NCBI GenBank assembly: GCA_900550645.1
Contig: URTA01000040.1
Location: 1-23,630 of the forward strand
DNA: 23,630 nt
Source: an uncultured Porphyromonadaceae bacterium
Lineage (GTDB): Bacteria; Bacteroidota; Bacteroidia; Bacteroidales; Muribaculaceae
Direction of reading: 5' to 3'
This document shows positions 7,333 to 15,656 of this stretch, in pieces. The notes beneath the pieces were generated by a model. That model worked only from the letters and a program-made list of their open reading frames with translations. It did no database searches and had not been told where the DNA came from. A program made the translations under genes and the position numbers. The first letter of the stretch is position 1; each line of letters begins with the position of its first letter.

Positions 7333-8298
7333 ATGACCGAACTCAATGACAATACGCCTGCGATATGCGCAGAAGGACTGACCAAGAATTTCGTCTCGGC
7401 AGGTGAAGCAAGCCCCACAAACCGCGCTCTCGACAACGTGTCGCTCTCCATACCGCGTGGCTGCATCTGCGGACTGCTCGGTCCCAACGGCGCCGGCAAG
7501 ACTACCCTGCTGCGCATCATCAATAATATCCTCGTCGCCGATACCGGCACTGTATCGATACTCGGGCTGCCGGTATCCATGGAGACGACCTCCCCACTGA
7601 TAGGATATATGCCCGAAGAGCGAGGGCTGTATGACCGTATGCGCATTGAGGAACAAATAATGTATTTCGGCATGCTGAAAGGGGGCGACCGCCGACGGCT
7701 GCGCGAAGTGATGGATGAATATCTCGAACTGTTCAACCTCGCCGGCGACAAGCGGAGGCGAATAAAGGAACTGTCAAAGGGAAACCAGCAAAAAGTGCAG
7801 ATTATCGCTACGCTGGTTCACGAGCCGCAGGTGGTGATGCTCGACGAGCCATTCTCGGGCTTCGACCCCATAAACGGTGAACTGCTGCGGCAGCTTATAG
7901 AGCGGCTGAACCGCAAGGGTACAACCATAATACTGTCGTCGCACAACATGGAGGCCGTAGAGCGTATGTGCAACCGCATAGCGATGATAGACCGGGGGCA
8001 TATCATGCTCGACGGCGACCTGACAGAAATAAAAGAGCGATACCGTGACGGCTCGCTCATCATTTCCACTCGCAGTGAACTACACCTGCCTCTCCTGCAT
8101 GACAGCGGCATAATCGAGAGCGTAAGCCCTTGGAGCGATGCCCATGCGCAAAGGGGCTTCACCTACCGCGTGACACTGAAACCAGGCATCCGCAATGCTG
8201 AACTGCTCAAGACGGTGTCAATGCAGGGTGACATAATCCGGTTTGAGGAACACCTGCCCTCGCTCAACGAGATATTCCTCGGCATCACCGCGCGGTAA
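7333..8298 (+). CDS. NatA-type ABC transporter ATP-binding protein, no permease nearby
   Basis: ATPase subunit of an ABC-2 type exporter, acting at the inner face of the cytoplasmic membrane; substrate unknown. It has Walker A GPNGAGKT (50-57), the IGYMPEERGLYDRM stretch of the NatA/YhaQ branch with Glu in place of the usual Q-loop Gln, signature LSKGNQQKVQ (147-156), Walker B VVMLDE (167-172), D-loop SGFD, and switch His H204. The last hundred residues form a DUF4162-like C-terminal extension. The 321 residues fit the family. It follows dnaG by 24 bases on the same strand. The usual partner permease is not next to it: the next gene runs towards it on the other strand and overlaps its end by 14 bases. 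It must pair with a permease elsewhere or do another job. Confidence 0.92.
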   Translation: MTELNDNTPAICAEGLTKNFVSAGEASPTNRALDNVSLSIPRGCICGLLGPNGAGKTTLLRIINNILVADTGTVSILGLPVSMETTSPLIGYMPEERGLYDRMRIEEQIMYFGMLKGGDRRRLREVMDEYLELFNLAGDKRRRIKELSKGNQQKVQIIATLVHEPQVVMLDEPFSGFDPINGELLRQLIERLNRKGTTIILSSHNMEAVERMCNRIAMIDRGHIMLDGDLTEIKERYRDGSLIISTRSELHLPLLHDSGIIESVSPWSDAHAQRGFTYRVTLKPGIRNAELLKTVSMQGDIIRFEEHLPSLNEIFLGITAR

Positions 8299-8896
8299 TC
8301 CCCAACTGGCTCAACTCGTCGAGTATCTCCTGCGCCGAAAGCGTCCGGCGGCATGATATTGCGCCGGCAAACTTGGCTATGGCAGGATGCAGCCGCGTGT
8401 TGCCGAAAATCTGGCGGTTGTACGTCAGAGCTTTGCTGTATACTTCCTCCGCCTCATCATCCTCAAGGTCGCACGTCTCTCGTCCCTCGCGGATTATCTC
8501 GTCATGGAGAGTGTTCAGCAAATCATGAGGCACTGCAGTCTTCATGCGCACCAATGAACGCGCAAACAGGTTGGCCACAACCATTGCTGATGTAATCTGG
8601 AAATTGCGCACCATGCTGCCCCAAGTCGCCTTGGGAGAGACAGACGGCGACCCGATGAAATAATAGCCGTCTGAAAACAAAACCATATTGTCCTCGCTGT
8701 CAAGAGATATTGAGGATATGAGGTCTGATGCGTCAAGGGCAACCGCCGACAACGCCATTCCAGCCAGACCGTATGCCCGGTCATCCTCGTTGAGGTATTG
8801 TAATGTAAGAGTTTCCACTTGTTCTGATTTCTTTTTTCCGTCCCTAAATTCGGGACGGAAAAATAAACATACAATTGCGCTGGCGGCAATTATCAT
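8285..8896 (-). CDS. Conserved-looking hypothetical protein; start uncertain (ATG 8896 or GTG 8818)
   Basis: I do not recognise a named function. The body (NEDDRAYGLAGMALSAVALD, SSISLDSEDNMVLFSDGYYF, SPKATWGSMVRNFQI, LHDEIIREGRETCDLEDDEAEEVYSKAL) looks like a soluble, mostly helical cytoplasmic protein, and I vaguely recall similar unannotated Bacteroidales proteins. The open frame from ATG 8896 gives 203 residues, but its first 26 include a hydrophobic MIIAASAIVCLFF stretch and residues encoded by a 12-bp inverted repeat. A GTG at 8818, preceded by an A-rich stretch typical of starts in this genome, would give 177 residues and leave the hairpin in the leader. It lies 10 bases after the beta-barrel gene, so it is probably the third gene of that unit, and its 3' end overlaps the ABC ATPase gene by 14 bases in a tail-to-tail arrangement. 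Confidence 0.75.
   Translation of the reverse strand: MIIAASAIVCLFFRPEFRDGKKKSEQVETLTLQYLNEDDRAYGLAGMALSAVALDASDLISSISLDSEDNMVLFSDGYYFIGSPSVSPKATWGSMVRNFQITSAMVVANLFARSLVRMKTAVPHDLLNTLHDEIIREGRETCDLEDDEAEEVYSKALTYNRQIFGNTRLHPAIAKFAGAISCRRTLSAQEILDELSQLGITAR
8833..8863 (-). repeat. Perfect 12-bp inverted repeat at the 5' end of the hypothetical gene
   Basis: TTTTTCCGTCCC (8833-8844), a 7-base loop, and GGGACGGAAAAA (8852-8863) form a perfect stem. The T-run is on the 5' arm and the A-run on the 3' arm on either strand, which is the reverse of a rho-independent terminator. In the minus-strand transcript the hairpin ends 14 bases before the candidate GTG start at 8818, so it could control translation or mark an mRNA processing site. 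Confidence 0.7.
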
Positions 8897-8906
8897 GCCA
8901 CCAACG

Positions 8907-10757
8907 TCAGAATGTCACAGACACGCCTCCCAACACACTGATACCCTGACTCTTGACATCTGGCAAAAGTGTATTGTGATGATTTAAGATGTTGTCTGCC
9001 TGCACACTAAGCGTAACGGCAGGCGTAACTGCATACGACACACGCGCCGACAGGTTGGTGATGTCGGGCAGCCGCATTGCGCGTACTCCGGTCTCCGCGC
9101 CCTCGCCACCGATTATGACATTGGGGTCGTTCTGCTGCATCTGCGTAGGGCAATATACATTGCGTACACCACGGTAATTGTATTCCACGCCTATACGCAG
9201 AGGCTTGACAGGAGCGACCGACGCAGAGGCCGTCAACAGCCAGCGGGGGCGGTCTATGCCGTTGTAATACCCGGCACTGCCGTCCTGCGGCTGATACGAA
9301 CCCTCCACGCCAATGTTGACAATGTCAGAAAGGTCATAGTTTACATTAGCCTGAATGCCCCAGCCTTTCACGTCAGTGCCGGCTGGGTCGAGCGGCATGT
9401 AGCAAACGCCCGGCTCCGCGAGAGCTGCAGGAGTGTTCAGATACATAGTGTACAGTCCGGCAAACGGTTGATGGCGCAGGTACTTGTATGCAAACGAAAC
9501 ACCGGCGGTAATGCCGGCAAACGGGCCAAAATTGATGCCAGCCTTGCCGTCAATCGGCATGTGGACAGGGCTTGTGGTGAGCAGTCCGGGGAGACCGTAA
9601 TAGTCAGCCGTACCCTGCGCAGCAAGCGTGTTCAGGAGCGTTCCGCCACCTACATGGAGGTAAAGGCCGGCAATGCCAGCCTTGAAATCCAGACGCACGT
9701 CTGGTGCTATATGGAATGCACTGTAACGGTCGAGTTCAGGACCAGCGCCGAAGGTAAAGTCGAGTTTTGCACCGAGATTGATATTCAGGTTGCCGCGCTG
9801 AAAACGGTAGAACGGAGCAAGGCGGATGTCGCCATAGCCGTCACCGGCAATCCTGCTCCATTCAGGCGAATCATACCCCAGCACATCGCCGTTCAGCCGT
9901 ATGCCGAGAGTTGACGAGGAGTCGAAGTCGTATGAAATGCCGCCTTCGAGCATCGCGTGCGTCTCGCGCTGGCCCTGCATGCTCGACAGAGTGTACATTT
10001 CAGTCTCTGCGCTCTCCACGCGCTGCGGCAAGTACAGGCTGCGATAGCCGAAATAACGCATCTTCAACGCGGCATCATACTGTAGCGGACTGTCGGACAA
10101 AGACCTCCACCCTATCCGAGCCGCAATGTCGTTGACAGTCTGCGTGGGGGCATCAAAGCCGAGACGTTGTTCCTCCAACGGAGCATAATAGCCGTAGTAG
10201 TTGAAATAGCCGAGATGATAGTCCAGGCTGGCGTCAAACCGGCCGGCATCGGCAAACGTATGAGCATAGTAAGCCCCTATCACCTCATCATAGTTCTTCT
10301 TGCGGACATCCGATGCATATTCTGACATTTCGGGCTTGAAGAGCGACGAGGAGTTGTGCTGCAGCCATACGCCCAGAATGTCATTCTCGGTATTCAATAT
10401 GCGGTAGCCGGCGGAAATGGTCGAATTCAGCCATGAGCCGGCCTGAATGTCGAGATACCCCTTGTAGTCGCGCACTGTGCGTGTGGTCTGCCAGCCACGG
10501 TTGGGCAAGGCGGTGAACGAGGGGGCAAAGGGGGTGGTCACGCCGCGCTGCTCGTATGAAAGTGCAGCCGCGTTAAGCGGGAACGAGTAAATGCGCGGAA
10601 GGGTGTTTATGCGATCCTGTCGTATCACGTCCGGGAGATATTTGCCGTCAACAACCACACTGCCGCGCAATGAGTTGTCCTGTGCGGAAGCCGCCTGCAC
10701 ACCAGCTGCGAGCAGCAAAGCCGCCGCCAATGATTTTATGCTGTTGTCTATTTCCAT
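8907..10757 (-). CDS. TonB-receptor-like outer-membrane beta-barrel protein without a plug domain
   Basis: Probable outer-membrane protein of 616 residues. It has a signal peptide (MEIDNSIKSLAAALLLAAGV, likely cleavage after ASA near residue 25) and a long series of alternating amphipathic strands with aromatic girdle residues (YHLGYFNYYGYYAPLEEQ, VNYDLSDIVNIGVEGSYQP, ASVAPVKPLRIGVEYNYRG). The end, VTLSVQADNILNHHN through LGGVSVTF with terminal Phe, is the signature of barrel insertion by the BAM complex and resembles the end of TonB-dependent receptors. No plug domain or TonB box is visible, so it may be a channel, a secretion pore or a structural partner rather than an active importer. Its ATG overlaps the stop of the TPR gene by 10 bases (ATGGAAATAG), implying translational coupling and a joint role. 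Family-level assignment is firm, function is not. Confidence 0.82.
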   Translation of the reverse strand: MEIDNSIKSLAAALLLAAGVQAASAQDNSLRGSVVVDGKYLPDVIRQDRINTLPRIYSFPLNAAALSYEQRGVTTPFAPSFTALPNRGWQTTRTVRDYKGYLDIQAGSWLNSTISAGYRILNTENDILGVWLQHNSSSLFKPEMSEYASDVRKKNYDEVIGAYYAHTFADAGRFDASLDYHLGYFNYYGYYAPLEEQRLGFDAPTQTVNDIAARIGWRSLSDSPLQYDAALKMRYFGYRSLYLPQRVESAETEMYTLSSMQGQRETHAMLEGGISYDFDSSSTLGIRLNGDVLGYDSPEWSRIAGDGYGDIRLAPFYRFQRGNLNINLGAKLDFTFGAGPELDRYSAFHIAPDVRLDFKAGIAGLYLHVGGGTLLNTLAAQGTADYYGLPGLLTTSPVHMPIDGKAGINFGPFAGITAGVSFAYKYLRHQPFAGLYTMYLNTPAALAEPGVCYMPLDPAGTDVKGWGIQANVNYDLSDIVNIGVEGSYQPQDGSAGYYNGIDRPRWLLTASASVAPVKPLRIGVEYNYRGVRNVYCPTQMQQNDPNVIIGGEGAETGVRAMRLPDITNLSARVSYAVTPAVTLSVQADNILNHHNTLLPDVKSQGISVLGGVSVTF

Positions 10758-13700
10758 GATTTGAGTCGTTTGTTGATCATTTCGGCAATGTCTTGGTCAT
10801 CGCCGGGGTAATTGTCCTTCAGGCTGCGTATGTATTCCAGTGCGAGCTGCTTCTTGCCCGATGCACGGTAAGCGTCGGCAAGCGCGATGTATCCACGCGC
10901 AAGCCAGTACTCATGCGGCGTACCGGAATCGGTAAACGCCGACAACACCTCAATCGCCTTCTTGTACTGTTTTGCTCCGAGGTAGTACTCGCCCAGTGCG
11001 ACTGCGGCACGCGACCCCGGAAGCGACTGCGGCGATTCAGCCAATGATTTGAGCGTTGACACAGCTTCCTGCACGTCAGAACCCTCAGCAAGCAGCCCCG
11101 CTGCCTCGTAATACCTTGCCTCGTCGAGGATGTCACTGTCGAGGCCGCCGGCCTCGCGCACCTTGCGGGCAGACTCCAGCCGCTCGGCAGCATCTGCGGT
11201 ATGACGCATTATCCCGGCCCAGGCGTATGCGGAATAAGCCGAGCCGCCGCGTTTCTCGACCTCACGGTATGTACTCAATATCTCATCGGTACGGTTCGGG
11301 TAAGCCTCCTCGAGTATCTGCGCTTTCAGCAACAACGCTCCCGGCACTTGCTGTGCATACGGGCGTTTTTTTAGCAGTGTCTCGATAGTCTGCAGCGCAT
11401 CATCGGGACGGTTCTCGTCAGTGAACTGGTATTCTGCAATGTCGCGCAAAGCCTGTGCCACATACTTGCCGTCGGGATAACTCTGTACATACTGCACCAG
11501 TTTGCGGTCGCTGCCGCCGGCAGCGTATTCAGAAGCGGCAGCATCGTATGTCAGCTGCTCTACCTCGCTGCTGTCAAGCTGCGGCGCGCCAGGTACACGA
11601 CGCAGGAAATCCGCCAGCTGTGACAGTTCGCCTCGCGAAGCATAAATGCGGCGCAGCTCGTCGCTGGCTGTCTGCGCCTCCTCGCTCGACGGCCATTTCG
11701 ATATAACAGACTTGTATGCCTCGTCAGCAGCCGTCTCATTGCCCTGCTTGCTGTACAGCAACGCCATCTGCAGCATCGCAGTGCGTGTCTCCGGGCTGTT
11801 CGGGAACTTGCGCGACAGGTTGTTAAGCGTCTTTATGGCCTTGTCGGTGTCCTCGGTTTCCATATAGGCGAGAGCCTGTTCGAGCATTGCAGTGGAAATC
11901 CACTTGGAGTTGGGGAATGTCTCCATCATCTCGCCGAGCAAACGCGCCTTTGTGGCGTTGTCGCCGTTGACACCGGCAATCACGGCACGGCGCATCGCAG
12001 CATAGTCGGCAGCGGCAGCACCTGCCTTCATGGCCTGCGAATAGACATCGGCGGCTGAATTGAGGCGACCCAGATAGTACAGGCAGTCAGCCTTGCGCAC
12101 CAGCGCATCGGTGGAAAGGTTTGAGGGCAGTTTCGGCTTGCCTGACAGTGCATCGTCGAAATAGGCAAGCGCACTGCTGAACTTGTCCTGCATATACAGC
12201 GAGTACGCCATATTGTACAGGCCGAGCGTAGAGTTGTCGCCGCCCTTGTCATTGCGCAAATACTGTGCGTATGCCTTCTCCGCCTCGCCGTACTTGCGCT
12301 GCGCATACAGGGCATCGCCCAGCCACAACGCCGTCTGCGAACCTGTCTTGGCATCGAAACGCGACAGCGTCATGGCTTCCGACAGATACTCTTCAGCCCC
12401 TTCAGCGTTGCCGTTTGACATCTCACGCACACCATACTCAAAGAGTATCTTCTGCTTGGCGGCAAGCACCTTGGCATCGGGGCGTGAAATGCGGTTTATG
12501 CTTTTCAGGGCGTTGGCATAGTCCTTCTCATTGTAGTATGCCACCGCCATGTACTGTTCTATCTCGGGAGCATATTTCGAGTCAGGGTAATTGTCAACAA
12601 ATTCCTGCATCAGCGACACCGAGGAGGCAAAAGGCACTTTGCCGCCGCGTGTCACAGAGGCTATGTAGTTGTACAGGGCTGTTTCCGCGACTTTGGGGTC
12701 GTAGTTCATCTGATACGCCTTGCGGAACGCAATAGCGGCGAGGTCAGGCTCGTTCTGGCGTATGGCGCACTGCCCCATGTAGAGGTACGCGCTTTGTGAG
12801 ATGTCCTCATACTCCTCGCCTATCTGGCCAAAACGCTCGGCTGCACTCTCATAGTCGCCGTTCTCATAGTCTATCACACCGAGCGTATAGATAGCAGATG
12901 CCGTAGGTTCTGACTGTGTCTCCTCGATATAGCGGTTCAGGTATTCTGCTGCGTTGTCAAGGTCACCCTGCTTGAAATAGCTTTCACCCATAATGCGGCA
13001 AGTCTCGGGAATAAGTTCCGGCACAGGGGTTTTCTTCAGCAGCCCTGTCCCGCCGGAAATCACGGTATCGTACTGTCCGCGCATGAACTCAATCTGAAGC
13101 ATATAGTAGCCGGCTTCCAGCCCCGTGGGGATATACTCGCCGCGCCGTGGCATATTGCGCGACCCGGCCGAAGATGATGAACTGCTGTCATAACCGCCCA
13201 TCTCGAGCGACTCGGCAAATCCGTCGTAAGCCTTGTCATAATCGCCGTTCACATAGTCAATGTATGCGAGGTAGAACACCGCCGCGCGGCCGTATGTACT
13301 GTTGTCGCGCAAACGCGACAACAGCGGGACTGCACGGTTGAAATGACCAGTTTTGATGAGCGAAAACGCCTTGCGGTATGAATAGGTAGCGGCATCAGGC
13401 TTGCTAAGCCATTCCACGTCGAGGTCTTCATACACCGTTACGGCATTGGCGAAATCGTGGCTGAAGAAATAGAAGTCCCCCAGCAGCATACGCGCCGTCT
13501 GCACCTGCTCCGATGCAGGGTTGGAGGCTATGAAGTCGCGCAGTATCGGCACGCAGCGGGCATCGCCCATACGGTAGTATGCCTTGGCGAGCATCAGCTC
13601 CGCCCCAAGGCCGGAAAGCGTCTCAAACCGGGACAGCTGGTCTATCGTGCCGAGAGGGTTGTCACCGGCATCCATCAAAGATGCGCGGCTGTAATACCCG

Positions 13701-13831
13701 TCTGGTATCGGCAGCACCCTCGCTGCCATGTCACGTGCCGAGATGCCGGGGATGAAAAAACACCCGGCAAGCACCAACGCCGACAGGCGGCGCGGCACTC
13801 GCGGCAATATCTGTTTTCGCTGATTTGTCAT
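10748..13831 (-). CDS. Large exported tetratricopeptide-repeat protein
   Basis: About 1,027 residues of mostly helical repeats. TPR-like units with the A/G-Y-F pattern run nearly end to end, for example RMGESYFKQGDLDNAAEYLN, LWLGDALYAQRKYGEAEKAY, LYNMAYSLYMQDKFSSALAY, ALGEYYLGAKQYKKAIEVLS. TPR arrays bind partner proteins. The start at 13831 is preferred over an in-frame ATG at 13939: it begins a signal sequence (basic MTNQRKQILPRVPRR, then LSALVLAGCFFIPGISA), and a strong promoter lies between the two ATGs. LAGC (21-24) could be a lipobox, but the hydrophobic residues after the Cys make ordinary signal peptidase I cleavage equally likely. The product should act in the periplasm or at the outer membrane. 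Coupled translation with the downstream beta-barrel suggests that the two form a complex, as TPR/barrel pairs do in polysaccharide secretion, but no polysaccharide synthase is next to them. Confidence 0.85.
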   Translation of the reverse strand: MTNQRKQILPRVPRRLSALVLAGCFFIPGISARDMAARVLPIPDGYYSRASLMDAGDNPLGTIDQLSRFETLSGLGAELMLAKAYYRMGDARCVPILRDFIASNPASEQVQTARMLLGDFYFFSHDFANAVTVYEDLDVEWLSKPDAATYSYRKAFSLIKTGHFNRAVPLLSRLRDNSTYGRAAVFYLAYIDYVNGDYDKAYDGFAESLEMGGYDSSSSSSAGSRNMPRRGEYIPTGLEAGYYMLQIEFMRGQYDTVISGGTGLLKKTPVPELIPETCRIMGESYFKQGDLDNAAEYLNRYIEETQSEPTASAIYTLGVIDYENGDYESAAERFGQIGEEYEDISQSAYLYMGQCAIRQNEPDLAAIAFRKAYQMNYDPKVAETALYNYIASVTRGGKVPFASSVSLMQEFVDNYPDSKYAPEIEQYMAVAYYNEKDYANALKSINRISRPDAKVLAAKQKILFEYGVREMSNGNAEGAEEYLSEAMTLSRFDAKTGSQTALWLGDALYAQRKYGEAEKAYAQYLRNDKGGDNSTLGLYNMAYSLYMQDKFSSALAYFDDALSGKPKLPSNLSTDALVRKADCLYYLGRLNSAADVYSQAMKAGAAAADYAAMRRAVIAGVNGDNATKARLLGEMMETFPNSKWISTAMLEQALAYMETEDTDKAIKTLNNLSRKFPNSPETRTAMLQMALLYSKQGNETAADEAYKSVISKWPSSEEAQTASDELRRIYASRGELSQLADFLRRVPGAPQLDSSEVEQLTYDAAASEYAAGGSDRKLVQYVQSYPDGKYVAQALRDIAEYQFTDENRPDDALQTIETLLKKRPYAQQVPGALLLKAQILEEAYPNRTDEILSTYREVEKRGGSAYSAYAWAGIMRHTADAAERLESARKVREAGGLDSDILDEARYYEAAGLLAEGSDVQEAVSTLKSLAESPQSLPGSRAAVALGEYYLGAKQYKKAIEVLSAFTDSGTPHEYWLARGYIALADAYRASGKKQLALEYIRSLKDNYPGDDQDIAEMINKRLKSWK

Positions 13832-13896
13832 CGTGTCAGTGTGTATATGGTAATCGGGCGTACACGCACTGGCTGTGCTGTGCGCATACGGCAATG

Positions 13897-13927
13897 CAAA
13901 AATAGCAATAATTTGCGTGTCGGCAAA
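13897..13927 (-). promoter_or_regulatory. Promoter of the TPR/beta-barrel unit
   Basis: Read on the minus strand: TTTG (13927-13924), 19 bases, TATTTTTG (13904-13897), an exact TAnnTTTG box with ideal spacing. Transcription would begin near 13890, giving a leader of about 60 bases before the ATG at 13831. It separates this unit from the GT9 gene upstream and shows that the ATG at 13939 cannot be the start for this transcript. Confidence 0.75.
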
Positions 13928-13945
13928 CTGCGGCCTCACATTGTG

Positions 13946-15019
13946 TCAATGAGCCATGGCACACACGCGGTTTATGCGTGCTATGACCACCTCGGGGCTG
14001 AGCCCGTTCAGGCACAGGTAGTCGCCGCGACGGCACGGACGGTTGCCGTATATGGAACAAGGGCGGCATGGCAATGCAAGCTGCACGGCATTGTCCTCCG
14101 GCTGGCAGCGGCCGTAAAAACCTGTGTACGGGTGCGTTGCGCCCCAGATGGAAACCACCGGGCAGCCAACAAGCGAGGCAAGGTGCATATTAGCTGAATC
14201 CATCGACAGCAGCACGTCGCAATGGCTCAACAGTGCAATCTCGGCTGCGATACCGGCCTTTTTGGCTGCAACATTCGTGATGTTGTCACGGCCGGCACAC
14301 CACTCATCCAAGACAGCCTGTTCTTCCGCGCCCGCCCCCATAAGGAACAAGCGCACAGATGGCTCGGCAGCGAAATGCTCCACGACCTTGTGCGTATGCT
14401 CCAGCGGATAGACCTTCCCGGGGTGACGCGCAAAGGGAGCAATGGCTATCCACACCTCGTCAGGCTGCTTTTCTACACCCTCGCCTACTATGGGAGCAAT
14501 CATCCCCGCCGGCGCATCATCCGCGCCGAAAAGCGAGACAAACGACTTGTCGCGGCAAATTCCCAGGCGTGAAAACACATCCGCATAAAGCACGCTTACC
14601 GGTGTGAGAGGAACGAGGTTCTTGTCATTCGGGCGTGTAAGCGCACGCCTGGCCTTGCGATGCTTGTCTATGTGGGCTGTCTTGACACCTTTCAGCCGAA
14701 AGACAAGGCGCATTATCTTGGTTCGCAGCACGTCATGCAAGTCGGCGTATGTGTCTATGTCATACTGCACAGACAGGCGGCGGCACAACTTGACTATGCC
14801 GGCGGGCGAGCCGTACTTGCCCATATCAACACCGACTACGTCCAAATTGTCCGGGGCATTGATGAATATGCCGGCGGCATGAGGCCGTGTCAGCATCACA
14901 AAATGCCGCTGCGGGTTTGACCTCACCACATTATAAAGCAGCGGCAACGTCATCGCCACATCGCCCAGCGCAGAGAACCGCGTAACAAGCGTGGTGCGCG
15001 TGCCGTCACTTTTTGCCAT
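13946..15019 (-). CDS. Glycosyltransferase family 9 (heptosyltransferase-like)
   Basis: GT-B fold transferase of the ADP-heptose:LPS heptosyltransferase family, probably adding a core or O-chain sugar at the inner face of the inner membrane. Visible are RFSALGDVAMTLPLL at 14-28 (the N-terminal glycine loop of the family), IAIAPFARHPGKVYP at 191-205, SMDSANMHLASLVGCPVVSIWGATHP at 272-297 (donor-binding half; in pieces SMDSANMHLA and SIWGATHP), and 357 residues, the usual length. The C-terminal region has four cysteines (C318, C321, C329, C336) in CRPCSIYG and CRRGDYLCL, a pattern I recall from Bacteroidota GT9 proteins. Its start overlaps the DUF4254-like gene by 14 bases, so the two are translationally coupled, and a GT2 gene lies upstream. 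The sugar cannot be named from sequence. Confidence 0.9.
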   Translation of the reverse strand: MAKSDGTRTTLVTRFSALGDVAMTLPLLYNVVRSNPQRHFVMLTRPHAAGIFINAPDNLDVVGVDMGKYGSPAGIVKLCRRLSVQYDIDTYADLHDVLRTKIMRLVFRLKGVKTAHIDKHRKARRALTRPNDKNLVPLTPVSVLYADVFSRLGICRDKSFVSLFGADDAPAGMIAPIVGEGVEKQPDEVWIAIAPFARHPGKVYPLEHTHKVVEHFAAEPSVRLFLMGAGAEEQAVLDEWCAGRDNITNVAAKKAGIAAEIALLSHCDVLLSMDSANMHLASLVGCPVVSIWGATHPYTGFYGRCQPEDNAVQLALPCRPCSIYGNRPCRRGDYLCLNGLSPEVVIARINRVCAMAH

Positions 15020-15626
15020 AAAGCACCGGGTTGGTAGAGGGGTCGTTGTACAGCTTCATCTGCATATAGACCTTCATGTATTTCCGTCCGGCGGCGATGT
15101 CGTCGAGGAGAGTGTCGATAGCATCAGTCAAATCCTCGCGCTGCTGCAGGAGTATGTCGAGTTTGCCGCGAGCGCGGGCTGTGTGTGCGGCATCTGCATC
15201 TGCACGCTCTGCCTGTTCGCGCATGTGCCATATCTTCAGCGCAAGGATGGACAGGCGGTCTATCGCCCATGCGGGCGACTCGGTATTGATAGTCGCTTCG
15301 GGAAGCACCTTGACATCAGCATACTTGTCGCGGAAACGAGCATCGAGCTGCTCGACCATGTCTGTGCGGCGCTGGTTTGAAGCGTCAATGCGGCGTTTCA
15401 AAACGAGTGCCTCCTTCGGGTCAATGTCCGGGTCCCGGATGATGTCCTCCATGTGCCACTGCGCCGCGTCAATCCAGTTTTTCTCAAACAGCACTGCCTC
15501 GACAGACCCTTCGGGGTAAGGCTTGGGCATCGGCGCGTCAATGTCGTCTGTGACATGGTACAGGCGAACACACTCGTCAAATATCTCGTTTGCGCGAACC
15601 GCAAATCTCGTATTTTCCATAATCAT
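15006..15626 (-). CDS. DUF4254-like protein
   Basis: A 206-residue soluble, mainly helical protein with no signal peptide. FEKNWIDAAQWHMEDIIRDPDIDP, LVLKRRIDASNQRRTDMVEQLD, ESPAWAIDRLSILALKIWHM and the C-terminal KVYMQMKLYNDP match what I recall of the DUF4254 family, whose function is unknown. Members are commonly found next to GT9 genes in Bacteroidota, as here, where the GT9 start overlaps its end by 14 bases. This suggests a role alongside LPS or glycan assembly, as partner or regulator, but this is inference. The start may be ATG 15626 or the ATG two codons later at 15620, and both have A/T-rich upstream sequence. The GT2 stop is 30 bases upstream. Confidence 0.8.
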   Translation of the reverse strand: MIMENTRFAVRANEIFDECVRLYHVTDDIDAPMPKPYPEGSVEAVLFEKNWIDAAQWHMEDIIRDPDIDPKEALVLKRRIDASNQRRTDMVEQLDARFRDKYADVKVLPEATINTESPAWAIDRLSILALKIWHMREQAERADADAAHTARARGKLDILLQQREDLTDAIDTLLDDIAAGRKYMKVYMQMKLYNDPSTNPVLYGKK

Positions 15627-15656
15627 TCGTTTTTATATAAAGCCCACGGACGACGC

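Noticed and set aside
8833..8863. Inverted repeat read as a rho-independent terminator of the beta-barrel gene
   Set aside because: Both strands have the T-run before and the A-run after the stem, opposite to a terminator.
13832..13939. 36-codon N-terminal extension of the TPR protein
   Set aside because: The -7 and -33 boxes lie inside it and a proper signal peptide begins at 13831.
13457..14197. Open frame on the plus strand across the TPR and GT9 genes
   Set aside because: It runs antisense through two well-supported genes and a mapped-looking promoter, with no recognisable protein features.
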